The notes under the pieces: generated by a model
The model's database searches: none
The model's input: the letters and a program-made list of their open reading frames with translations, nothing else
Told to the model about the DNA's origin: nothing
Assembly (NCBI GenBank): GCA_958442925.1
Contig: CAUCIO010000133.1
Coordinates: forward strand, 1 to 6,278
Length of the DNA: 6,278 nt
Source: an uncultured Clostridium sp.
GTDB taxonomy: Bacteria > Bacillota > Clostridia > Lachnospirales > Lachnospiraceae
Direction of reading: 5' to 3'
Program-made: the position numbers and the translations under genes
Shown here: positions 1-6,270 of the stretch, piece by piece
How the letters are laid out: each line of letters starts with the position of its first letter
Position numbering within the stretch: position 1 is the stretch's first letter

Positions 1-37
1 TTATTTTCCTTGTTTTATCCAACAACTGAACGCTCAT
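1..37 (-). CDS. codY: CodY global transcriptional repressor, N-terminal fragment (gene runs off the left edge)
   Basis: Only the first 12 codons are present, reading MSVQLLDKTRKI, and the frame is still open at base 1. This is the characteristic start of clostridial CodY, whose N-terminal GAF domain senses branched-chain amino acids and whose C-terminal winged helix-turn-helix represses nutrient-limitation genes; GTP is a co-effector in many species. Neither functional domain is visible here, so the call rests on the N-terminal motif, a near-perfect AGGAGG nine bases upstream of the ATG, and the position downstream of dprA-topA, a known Firmicute neighbourhood for codY. The gene has its own promoter at 96-124, so it need not depend on topA transcription. 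Nothing can be said about intactness beyond residue 12. Confidence 0.88.
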   Translation of the reverse strand, partial: MSVQLLDKTRKI

Positions 38-46
38 TACCAGTTA

Positions 47-52
47 CCTCCT
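47..52 (-). promoter_or_regulatory. Shine-Dalgarno of codY
   Basis: The minus strand reads AAAAGGAGGTAAC, an almost full anti-16S match. The AGGAGG core ends nine bases before the codY ATG at 37, which fixes that start codon. Confidence 0.9.
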
Positions 53-95
53 TTTCTTAATCTTAGTATTTTAAAATTATTGCTTGCTCAAATAA

Positions 96-124
96 ATTGT
101 AACACGATTTTCGATTAATAACAA
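96..124 (-). promoter_or_regulatory. Sigma-A-type promoter of codY (extended -10)
   Basis: On the minus strand a TTGTTA -35 (119-124) is separated by exactly 17 bases from a TACAAT -10 (96-101). A TG dinucleotide sits one base upstream of the -10, making it an extended -10 (TGTTACAAT). Transcription would start near 88-89, giving a leader of about 50 bases before the codY ATG. The flanking DNA is very AT-rich, as expected for a strong promoter. The leader contains the perfect palindrome ATTTTAAAAT at 68-77, possibly a protein-binding site. No hairpin followed by a T-run was seen between the topA stop and this promoter, so topA transcripts may also read into codY. Confidence 0.72.
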
Positions 125-249
125 GAGTTTTTCTGGTTTTTTCAATTTTTTTAATAGTTCTTTTGTTACAGTTCGATGAATCTATTCTGCATACTGCTTC
201 TATGTGAATAGTTTACAGCAATTCAGACAGTTTTCCGCTTACTATCTGC

Positions 250-2349
250 CTATTCCTGGGACTGCTTTTTATTTACCTTCACATAGCCGCATTCTTCATT
301 AATACAGAGAAGTTTGCTTCCCTTCTCTACCATCAGTCCGCCGCACTCAGGGCAGGCTTCCGGTGAAGGTTTTTGCCAGGACATGAAATCGCACTCTGGA
401 TTATTCTCGCAGCCATAATATTTTCTGCCTTTTTTTGTTTTCCTGATCACCAGTTCTTTTCCGCACTTGGGACAGGCTACGCCGATTTTCTCAAGGTAAG
501 GCTTTGTATTCCTGCATTCCGGAAAACCTGGGCAGGCCAGGAACTTGCCGTGAGGGCCGTATTTTATCACCATCATACGGCCGCACAAATCGCAGGGAAC
601 GTCGCTGACCTCGTCTGCAATCTTCACTGCTTCCAGCTTTTTCTCTGCCTCTGTCACTGCTTCCTCTAAATCTGGATAGAAGTTTTCAATTACTGTTTTC
701 CACGGCACGGTGCCGTCTCCAATCCTGTCTAACAGATATTCCATATTTGCAGTAAAAGCAGTGTCCACGATACTTGGAAAGGCCTTCTTCATCATGCCGT
801 TGACAACTTCGCCCAGCTCTGTTACATAAAGATTCTTGTTTTCTTTTACCACATAGCGTCTGGCCAGAATCGTTGTAATCGTAGGTGCATAGGTGCTGGG
901 ACGTCCGATGCCCTGTTCCTCCAGAGCCTTAACTAAGGAAGCCTCTGTATAATGAGACGGCGGCTGTGTGAAATGCTGGCTGCTGCTCAGCTGATCGCAG
1001 GTAAGCACTGCTCCTTTTTCCAGTTTCTCCGAGAGAACCGTATTCTCTTCTTTTTCCTCCTCCTGGACATAGACAGACATAAAACCGTCGAATTTCAGCT
1101 TGGATGCAGACAGCGTAAACAGGTAACCGCCGTTCTCCTCTCCTGCCGCTACGCGGACGGAGGTTGTCTCATATACGGCTGCCTGCATACGGCTGGCAGC
1201 AAACCTCTTCCAAATCAGCTGATACAGACGGAACTGATCCCTTGCCAGGGATTCCTTCACCAGGACAGGCGTCAGGGAAATATCTGTAGGGCGGATCGCC
1301 TCGTGGGCATCCTGAATTTTAGCGCTGCTCTTCTTGGCCGTCTCCTCTGTGGCCACATAAGAATCACCGTAGGTTTCGCTGATAAAGGCTCTGGCAGCCT
1401 TGTCAGCCTCCTCGGCAATACGGGTAGAATCTGTACGCAGGTAGGTAATCAGTCCTATCGTTCCTCTTCCCTGAATATCCACACCCTCGTACAGCTGCTG
1501 CGCCAGGCGCATGGTTTTCTGAGTAGAAAAATTCAGAGTCTTTGACGCCTCCTGCTGAAGGGTACTGGTGGTAAAAGGAATCGGAGCCTTTTTCACTCTC
1601 TCTCCTGTCTTTACTTCGTCTACCACATACTGCGCGCCTTCCAGACTTTGAATCACCCGATCTACCTGGTCTTTCGTGCAAAGAGGCAGCTTTCCCTCGC
1701 GCGTCCCGTAGAATTTAGCAGCCAGTTTCTTTCTGGAACCCTTAGCTTTCAGATCAGCTTCCAGATTCCAGTATTCCTCCGGGATAAAGGAACTGATCTC
1801 CTCCTCCCGGTCGCAGATCATGCGCAGAGCTACTGACTGAACCCGGCCCGCGCTGAGACCTCTCTTCACCTTTGCCCAGAGAAGCGGGCTGATACGATAG
1901 CCGATCATTCGATCCAGCACTCGTCTCGCCTGCTGGGCGTCCACCAGATTCATGTCAATGGCCCTGGGAGACTTTAAAGCTGCCTTCACTGCATTTTTCG
2001 TAATTTCGTTAAATGTAATTCTGTATACCTTTTTATCCTTGCAGTCCTCCAGCTTGAGAGCCTTGGACAAGTGCCAGGAAATAGCCTCTCCCTCCCGATC
2101 AGGGTCAGTTGCCAGATAAATTTTATCTGCCTTTTTCACTTCTTTCCTGAGTTTTGCCAGAATATCTCCCTTGCCCCGGATTGTGATATACTTGGGTTCA
2201 TAGTCATGCTCTATGTCGATTCCCAGCTGGCTCTTGGGCATATCCCTCACATGCCCGTTAGAGGCGTCCACCTCATAATTTGCCCCCAGAAATTTTTTGA
2301 TCGTTTTCACCTTTGCCGGTGACTCCACAATTACCAAATTTTTAGCCAT
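250..2349 (-). CDS. topA: DNA topoisomerase I (type IA, omega protein)
   Basis: A 699-residue type IA topoisomerase that relaxes negatively supercoiled DNA by passing one strand through a transient single-strand break. The TOPRIM domain at the N-terminus carries the acidic metal-binding residues E9 (VES) and D82/D84 (TDPDREGEA). The catalytic tyrosine is Y303 in ITYLRTDSTR. Other family signatures are SAGRVQSVALR (about 167-177) and IGRPSTYAPT (481-490). The C-terminus holds three four-cysteine zinc ribbons: C586/C589/C606/C612, C626/C629/C647/C653 and C666/C669/C682/C687. Length and domain set are normal, and there is no frameshift. The start is placed at the ATG at 2349, not the in-frame TTG six bases upstream at 2355. 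The TTG directly abuts the GGAG, while the ATG sits six bases after it and yields the usual MAKNLVIVESPAKVKTI. It lies directly behind dprA in one transcript, with no room for a promoter in the gap; a promoter inside dprA was not excluded. Confidence 0.98.
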   Translation of the reverse strand: MAKNLVIVESPAKVKTIKKFLGANYEVDASNGHVRDMPKSQLGIDIEHDYEPKYITIRGKGDILAKLRKEVKKADKIYLATDPDREGEAISWHLSKALKLEDCKDKKVYRITFNEITKNAVKAALKSPRAIDMNLVDAQQARRVLDRMIGYRISPLLWAKVKRGLSAGRVQSVALRMICDREEEISSFIPEEYWNLEADLKAKGSRKKLAAKFYGTREGKLPLCTKDQVDRVIQSLEGAQYVVDEVKTGERVKKAPIPFTTSTLQQEASKTLNFSTQKTMRLAQQLYEGVDIQGRGTIGLITYLRTDSTRIAEEADKAARAFISETYGDSYVATEETAKKSSAKIQDAHEAIRPTDISLTPVLVKESLARDQFRLYQLIWKRFAASRMQAAVYETTSVRVAAGEENGGYLFTLSASKLKFDGFMSVYVQEEEKEENTVLSEKLEKGAVLTCDQLSSSQHFTQPPSHYTEASLVKALEEQGIGRPSTYAPTITTILARRYVVKENKNLYVTELGEVVNGMMKKAFPSIVDTAFTANMEYLLDRIGDGTVPWKTVIENFYPDLEEAVTEAEKKLEAVKIADEVSDVPCDLCGRMMVIKYGPHGKFLACPGFPECRNTKPYLEKIGVACPKCGKELVIRKTKKGRKYYGCENNPECDFMSWQKPSPEACPECGGLMVEKGSKLLCINEECGYVKVNKKQSQE

Positions 2350-2355
2350 AGCCAA

Positions 2356-2361
2356 CTCCTA
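2356..2361 (-). promoter_or_regulatory. topA Shine-Dalgarno overlapping the dprA stop codon
   Basis: The minus strand reads TAGGAG here. The TAG (2359-2361) is the dprA stop codon, and its last two bases (AG) run into the GGAG that serves topA. The topA ATG follows after six bases. A ribosome ending dprA therefore sits on the topA initiation region, which suggests translational coupling. It also decides the topA start in favour of the ATG at 2349. Confidence 0.8.
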
Positions 2362-3456
2362 CTTGAATTTCCTAACATAATACTGGTTTGATGTCTGAAG
2401 AGCAAATCCCTCCAGTTCCAGCTTTAAAAGGACTGCCGTACATTCCCCGGCAGGCAGTCTGCTTTCCGTTACAATCTGTTCCAGATGCTTCGGTTGTAAA
2501 TCTAGGCAACTATACACCATTTTTTCATTCTTGACAAGCCCATTTTCAGTTTTTTTCACAATGTTCCCGTTTTTTTCACTTTTCATACCAAGCAGATCCA
2601 GGGCGTCTTCCGGTGTCAGGAGAACTCCGGCTCCTGTCTGTATCAGTTCATTGCACCCGGCGCTTAAAGGATCCGTCACCCGTCCTGGTACTGCCAGAAC
2701 CTCTTTTCCCTGTTCCAGAGCACAGCCTACCGTAATCAGAGAGCCGCTTCTCTTTCTGGCCTCCACCACAATAATTAAATCAGAAAGTCCGCTGATAATC
2801 CTGTTTCGCATAGGAAAATTTCCGGAATAAGGCGGCGTTCCAGGCAGAAACTCCGTCACAAGTCCTCCCTGCCGCTCCATTCGTTCAAACAATCTGAAAT
2901 TTTCTTTGGGGTAGCAGATATCAATGCCGCAGCCCAGCACCCCATAAGTCTCCTGTCCTGCTTCCAGAGCTCCTGTATGACCTGCTCCGTCAATTCCTAC
3001 AGCCAGTCCGCTGACAATCTGTACTCCTGCTCTGGAAAGTTCTCTGGCTATATATCTGGCCTCCTCTCTCCCATAGTAGCTGCAGCCTCTGGCTCCTATA
3101 ATCGCTGCCGACGGACGGCCATCTTCCGGAAGCTTTCCTTTTACAAACAGCCCCAGAGGCATCCCAGGCAGCTTTCTGAGCCGTTCCGGATATCCGCTGT
3201 CAAAGATAGTGGTAAATTCTATTCTGCGTTCCCTCAGCCTATGATACTCCTCCCGCGTCAAATCCAGCTGTTTTTTTATTTCCAGCACTGCGCTCCTCTC
3301 TCTGGCAGTGAGAAACAGGCAGGCCCTGAGATCCTGTTCCTTCATATAATATATATCCCTAAAACTTCCCGCCTGATCCATCAGCCGCTTCATCTTATCA
3401 GCCTTCAGTCCCGGCACATGGCACAGCCAGTACAGGTATTCTTTTTCTGTGATCAT
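2359..3456 (-). CDS. dprA: DNA-processing protein DprA/Smf
   Basis: A 365-residue DprA, the cytoplasmic protein that binds incoming single-stranded DNA during natural transformation and loads RecA on it. Residues 1 to about 60 form a helical N-terminal domain (LYWLCHVPGLKADKMKRL looks helix-hairpin-helix-like). The Rossmann-like core, about 85-285, carries the family motifs IGARGCSYYG (120-129), SGLAVGIDGAGHTGAL (149-164), FPMRNRIISGLS (214-225), GSLIT (238-242), VPG (256-258) and GCNELIQTGA (267-276). A Lys/Asn-rich linker (about 291-311) leads to a C-terminal winged-helix (DML1-like) domain ending at 365. Length is normal for the three-domain form. The ATG overlaps the yifB stop as ATGA, with only a weak GGGGG upstream, so translation is probably coupled to yifB. 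The linker DNA holds two A7 tracts within an 11-bp direct repeat. Smf proteins occur in many bacteria not known to be competent, so a recombination role outside transformation is possible. Confidence 0.97.
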   Translation of the reverse strand: MITEKEYLYWLCHVPGLKADKMKRLMDQAGSFRDIYYMKEQDLRACLFLTARERSAVLEIKKQLDLTREEYHRLRERRIEFTTIFDSGYPERLRKLPGMPLGLFVKGKLPEDGRPSAAIIGARGCSYYGREEARYIARELSRAGVQIVSGLAVGIDGAGHTGALEAGQETYGVLGCGIDICYPKENFRLFERMERQGGLVTEFLPGTPPYSGNFPMRNRIISGLSDLIIVVEARKRSGSLITVGCALEQGKEVLAVPGRVTDPLSAGCNELIQTGAGVLLTPEDALDLLGMKSEKNGNIVKKTENGLVKNEKMVYSCLDLQPKHLEQIVTESRLPAGECTAVLLKLELEGFALQTSNQYYVRKFK

Positions 3457-5060
3457 TTTTGAAACCCCCAGTATTTCTTCTCAAAACTTCGGTAGGACAC
3501 GGCCTCGCACAGATGAATCCGTTCAATCTGTTCTTTGCCGTCTAAATCAGCTGCTGTTCTTGCTACCTTTAACAGCTTGTCAAAACCTCTGGCGCTGAAA
3601 CCGTACTGTCGGTATACAGCCTGCAGAAAGCTCTCGTCCTCCGGCAGGAGAGAACAGAATTCTCTTATGTGGGCCGGTTCCATTTCGCTGTTATAGCGGA
3701 CTGTCAGGCCTCTAAACCGCTTCTCCTGCATGCTTCTGGCCTTTTCTACCCGTTTTCTCATAGAAGCTGAGGATTCCTCCACTTCCCTCTTTCCTGCCTG
3801 AACAGTCCCTCTTAATTGGCTGTAGGGGACAGGGGGAACCTCTACTCCGATGTCAATGCGGTCTAAAAAGGGACCGGAAACTTTACTCAGATATCTTCGA
3901 ATCTGAGACTCTGAACAGGTACATGTTTCTGACGGGAACTGCCCGCAGCGGCATGGGTTCATGGCGCAGATCAGCATAAAATCAGCCGGAAATTCCAGCG
4001 CAGCATTCAGTCTCGTAACGGTAATCCGTTTTTCCTCCAGAGGCTGGCGCAGCAGATCCAGAATTCTTCCTGGAAATTCTGTCAGTTCATCGAGAAACAG
4101 AACGCCTCCGGAGGCCAGAGAAATTTCCCCAGGTCTCGGATTCCTCCCTCCCCCCGTCAGAGACTGGGCTGTGACGCTGTGGTGCGGGGCACGGAAAGGA
4201 CGTTCTGTGATCAGAGGCGGATCCTCCGGCAGGAGTCCGCAGATGCTGTACACCTTTGACATCTGGATGCTTTCCTCCAGGGTAATCGGCGGCAGAATGG
4301 AAGGGAGCCTTCTGGCAGCCATGGTTTTTCCCGTCCCCGCAGGCCCGATCAGCAGGCAGCTGTGGCGGCCGGCAGCGGCTGTTTCCATTGCCCGTTTCAC
4401 AGTTGTCTGGCCGCATATATCGCCGTAGTCGAGAAAAATCTCCTCTTCTTCCATGTGTTCTGATGGACCGGAAGCAGCTTTTTTCCTCTTTTGTTTCAAA
4501 CTCTTTTCAAAGCTTTTTCCATCGAACCAGCAGCCCTTTATGCGCTCAGGATGCCTTAAAAGCTCCGCCTGTTCCAGCAGGCTGGACACTCCTATGATTT
4601 CCACTCCTTCCGCCACAGTGCCTTCCTTCACATTTTCCTTCGGCACAAAACATCTGGAAAATCCAGCCTGCCTGGCACAATAGACGCGGGAAATGATTCC
4701 ATTGACTGGTTTAATCTCACCGTTTAAGCCTAATTCTCCCAGAAAAACCGCCTGGGAAGCCGCCTCAGAAAGTCCTTCCTCCAGGCAGCAGAGAATCGAT
4801 ACAGCAATGGCCAAATCAAAGGCTGTGCCATCCTTTCTCAGACCTGCCGGTGAAAGATTGATAGTAATTCTTCTGGGCGGAAGCAGGAAACCAGAATTTC
4901 TCAGAGCTGTACGCACCCGTTCCTGCGATTCCCTTACCTCCTCTGACAGATAGCCTACCATAGTCAGGGACGGCAGTCCTCCGCTGCTGATATCAGTCTC
5001 TATGGCTACCTGATAGCCCTCTACGCCGCGGATTCCGCAGCTCACTATTTTACTGAACAT
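3453..5060 (-). CDS. comM: YifB/ComM family Mg-chelatase-like AAA+ ATPase
   Basis: A 535-residue member of the YifB/ComM family. In Vibrio and Haemophilus ComM is a hexameric helicase that promotes branch migration during transformation; the role of Firmicute homologues is less settled. Residues about 20-142 form the Lon-protease-like (ChlI) N-terminal domain (VREsqERVRTALRNSGF, LSPAGLRKDGTAFDLAIA). A charged linker (about 180-207, KSLKQKRKK then EEEE) leads to the AAA+ domain with Walker A GPAGTGKT (239-246), Walker B GGVLFLDE (318-325) and an arginine-finger-type region SGPFLDRID (about 395-403). Cysteines 370, 372, 380 and 382 (AMNPCRCG, then CTC) match the family's probable zinc site. Residues about 430-527 are the helical Mg_chelatase_C domain. 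It is slightly longer than a typical family member of about 505-510 residues, mostly in the linker. The ATG has an AAGGGAG seven bases upstream. It is the first gene of a yifB-dprA-topA unit, which supports a role in DNA recombination. Confidence 0.96.
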   Translation of the reverse strand: MFSKIVSCGIRGVEGYQVAIETDISSGGLPSLTMVGYLSEEVRESQERVRTALRNSGFLLPPRRITINLSPAGLRKDGTAFDLAIAVSILCCLEEGLSEAASQAVFLGELGLNGEIKPVNGIISRVYCARQAGFSRCFVPKENVKEGTVAEGVEIIGVSSLLEQAELLRHPERIKGCWFDGKSFEKSLKQKRKKAASGPSEHMEEEEIFLDYGDICGQTTVKRAMETAAAGRHSCLLIGPAGTGKTMAARRLPSILPPITLEESIQMSKVYSICGLLPEDPPLITERPFRAPHHSVTAQSLTGGGRNPRPGEISLASGGVLFLDELTEFPGRILDLLRQPLEEKRITVTRLNAALEFPADFMLICAMNPCRCGQFPSETCTCSESQIRRYLSKVSGPFLDRIDIGVEVPPVPYSQLRGTVQAGKREVEESSASMRKRVEKARSMQEKRFRGLTVRYNSEMEPAHIREFCSLLPEDESFLQAVYRQYGFSARGFDKLLKVARTAADLDGKEQIERIHLCEAVSYRSFEKKYWGFQK

Positions 5061-5067
5061 AGAAATA

Positions 5068-5074
5068 CTCCCTT
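5068..5074 (-). promoter_or_regulatory. Shine-Dalgarno of yifB/comM
   Basis: AAGGGAG on the minus strand lies seven bases before the ATG at 5060. It supports this start, which also gives the family-typical MFSK N-terminus. Confidence 0.75.
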
Positions 5075-5091
5075 CGTATCAGAAATGAAAT

Positions 5092-5114
5092 TGAATTGAA
5101 TGTCTGAATTGAAT
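5092..5114 (-). repeat. Short direct repeat in the yifB leader
   Basis: The minus strand carries two identical 10-mers, ATTCAATTCA (5105-5114 and 5092-5101), separated by 3 bases for a 13-bp period. They lie between the candidate -10 (5139-5144) and the Shine-Dalgarno. They are AT-rich and internally repetitive, so chance or slippage could explain them. An operator is possible but nothing else in the sequence shows it. Confidence 0.5.
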
Positions 5115-5138
5115 TAGAAAATAAATAGAACTGTTTGT

Positions 5139-5167
5139 ACTATAGAAAAAGATTGAAAAATTAAGAA
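5139..5167 (-). promoter_or_regulatory. Candidate promoter of the yifB-dprA-topA unit
   Basis: TATAGT (5139-5144), five of six matches to the -10 consensus, lies 17 bases from TTCTTA (5162-5167), only three of six matches to a -35. It sits in the 122-bp AT-rich gap between the hydrolase stop and the yifB start, where a promoter is expected if the genes are transcribed separately. A shifted TACAAA just downstream is an alternative -10. No terminator hairpin was seen after the hydrolase, so read-through from its promoter could also supply this unit. Confidence 0.35.
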
Positions 5168-5182
5168 AATATGCGCCCGAAT

Positions 5183-6109
5183 TTATGAGATCCTCTCCTG
5201 GATCCAGACTTTAATATCTTCAAATACCTCCTCCCTGTTAGTCTCGTGAAGCAGCTCATGGCGTGCTCCAGGATACAGCTTGAAAGACACGTCCGAAAGA
5301 CCTGCCTGCCTGAATCCTCTATATACGCGCCTTACACCGTGGCCATTTTCTCCAACCGGATCCCGGTCTCCTGACAACAAAAGAACCGGCAGATCCCTGC
5401 GGATTGTCTGCTGACGCTTTTTCTCCCCTGCCAGAGCTATGATTTTCATAAAATCACGGCATGCGCTGCTGGTGAAAATAAACTGATTCAGCGGATCCCC
5501 TGTGTAGGCCTGCACCTGTGCTTCTTCCCTGGAAAGCCAGCAGTGGCTGCCGCCGTTTTTGTCTGTCATGCGTCCAAAGCGCCCAATCAACAGCTGGTGG
5601 AGGAGTTGACTCCTGTACCTGCCTCCCTTCCAAAATATCGCAGCCTCTGCAAGCAGGCGTCCCGCCTTCGCTAAAAGCGGAGTCTGTCCCCCTGTTCCCA
5701 GAAGCAGCGCTCCGTCAATCTCATGGCTTTTGTCCTGCATATAGCATCTGAGAAAAAAGGAGCCCATGCTGTGGCCCAGCATAAAATGGGGTACCGATGG
5801 GTACTGACGCTTCAGATAATCAGCTGTAATCCGGATATCCTCCAGCACCCGAAGCTCTCCGCCCCTCTCGTCGAAAAATCCCCAGTCTGCAGGCTCTGAA
5901 GTTCTGCCATGGCCCAGATGATCGCAGCCAGCTGCGGCGATTCCCTGTTCGCACAGATAAGCTGCCAGCTCTTCATAGCGGCCGATGTGCTCGATCATGC
6001 CATGACAGATCTGAAGGGATGCCCGGACAGGAGTGTGCGGAATCCACTGAATTCCATGAAGTCTCGTTCCCATCCTGCTGGATGGAATATAAAATTCAGT
6101 TTTAACCAT
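5183..6109 (-). CDS. Alpha/beta hydrolase, monoacylglycerol lipase/lysophospholipase-like (S33-type 'Hydrolase_4' family)
   Basis: A 308-residue single-domain serine hydrolase. The nucleophile is S114 in the elbow GHSMG (112-116). The acid is probably D250 in LLSGDRDPVG (244-253) and the catalytic histidine H284 in GARHELLHE. The oxyanion strand HGMIEHIGRY (36-45) and the GCDHLGHGRTS segment (61-71) are typical of monoacylglycerol lipases and lysophospholipases of this family. Residues about 140-215 form the variable cap over the active site, which sets substrate choice and cannot be read from sequence. No signal peptide or membrane segment is visible, so it is likely cytoplasmic. The ATG is supported by AGGAGG ten bases upstream and its own promoter at 6169-6197. 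It ends 122 bases before yifB, so a link to the DNA-handling genes is positional only. Ester or acylglycerol hydrolysis is inferred from the family; the true substrate is unknown. Confidence 0.92.
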   Translation of the reverse strand: MVKTEFYIPSSRMGTRLHGIQWIPHTPVRASLQICHGMIEHIGRYEELAAYLCEQGIAAAGCDHLGHGRTSEPADWGFFDERGGELRVLEDIRITADYLKRQYPSVPHFMLGHSMGSFFLRCYMQDKSHEIDGALLLGTGGQTPLLAKAGRLLAEAAIFWKGGRYRSQLLHQLLIGRFGRMTDKNGGSHCWLSREEAQVQAYTGDPLNQFIFTSSACRDFMKIIALAGEKKRQQTIRRDLPVLLLSGDRDPVGENGHGVRRVYRGFRQAGLSDVSFKLYPGARHELLHETNREEVFEDIKVWIQERIS

Positions 6110-6119
6110 GAAACACTCT

Positions 6120-6125
6120 CCTCCT
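6120..6125 (-). promoter_or_regulatory. Shine-Dalgarno of the alpha/beta hydrolase
   Basis: AGGAGG, in the context AAGGAGGAGAG, ends ten bases before the ATG at 6109 and supports that start. Confidence 0.85.
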
Positions 6126-6168
6126 TCTCTCTTCTGTCCGCCATACGGTCTGCCGACTTTTCTTTTCT

Positions 6169-6197
6169 ATTGTCTCACAAAATTTCATTTTTTGCAA
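6169..6197 (-). promoter_or_regulatory. Promoter of the alpha/beta hydrolase (extended -10)
   Basis: TTGCAA (6192-6197) and GACAAT (6169-6174) on the minus strand are separated by exactly 17 bases. A TG one base upstream of the -10 (TGAGACAAT) adds extended -10 character. Each hexamer matches four of six consensus bases. Transcription would begin near 6162, giving a leader of about 50 bases. The site lies just after the terminator of the preceding gene, as expected for a new transcription unit. Confidence 0.6.
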
Positions 6198-6203
6198 ATA
6201 AAA

Positions 6204-6213
6204 GATAGCTATC
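6204..6213. promoter_or_regulatory. Perfect 10-bp palindrome upstream of the hydrolase -35
   Basis: GATAGCTATC reads the same on both strands and sits six bases upstream of the -35, between it and the preceding terminator. The position would suit an activator or repressor site. No known regulator consensus is recognised, and a 10-bp palindrome can arise by chance. Confidence 0.35.
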
Positions 6214-6216
6214 AGC

Positions 6217-6259
6217 AAAAAAACAGGCGGGAAGCCTGCATAGCAGATTTCCCGCCTGT
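6217..6259 (-). terminator. Rho-independent terminator of the upstream gene
   Basis: An 11-bp perfect stem, ACAGGCGGGAA (6223-6233) with TTCCCGCCTGT (6249-6259), encloses a 15-base loop. The loop can itself pair CTGC (6236-6239) with GCAG (6243-6246). On the minus strand the stem is followed by a T-run (6217-6222); the plus-strand exit has no T-run, so it ends minus-strand transcription. It belongs to a gene beyond the right edge and isolates the hydrolase transcript. Confidence 0.9.
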
Positions 6260-6270
6260 ATGATTTCTGA

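Noticed and set aside
127..141. Possible CodY box just upstream of the codY -35
   Set aside because: Only 9 of 15 positions match AATTTTCWGAAAATT; in T-rich DNA this is not convincing.
182..211. Possible terminator hairpin after topA (GAATAG/CTATTC arms)
   Set aside because: Six AT-rich pairs, an 18-base loop and no following T-run; too weak for an intrinsic terminator.
702..716. Perfect 7-bp inverted repeat ACGGCAC-G-GTGCCGT
   Set aside because: Inside topA, encoding the ordinary DGTVPW stretch, with no T-run on either side. Probably a chance product of codon choice.
952..1545. 197-codon open frame on the plus strand
   Set aside because: It lies wholly antisense to topA, whose reading frame carries every family motif. 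Its translation is Cys/Leu/Arg-rich without recognisable domains, as expected of a shadow frame, and no plausible Shine-Dalgarno or promoter was found.
2977..3462. 161-codon open frame on the plus strand
   Set aside because: Antisense to dprA, with no recognisable motif; a shadow of a clearly real gene.
3961..4428. 155-codon plus-strand frame and the overlapping minus-strand frame at 4087-4416
   Set aside because: Both lie within the Walker A/B region of yifB, which is conserved in the real frame. They are low-complexity Ser/Pro/Arg-rich shadows.
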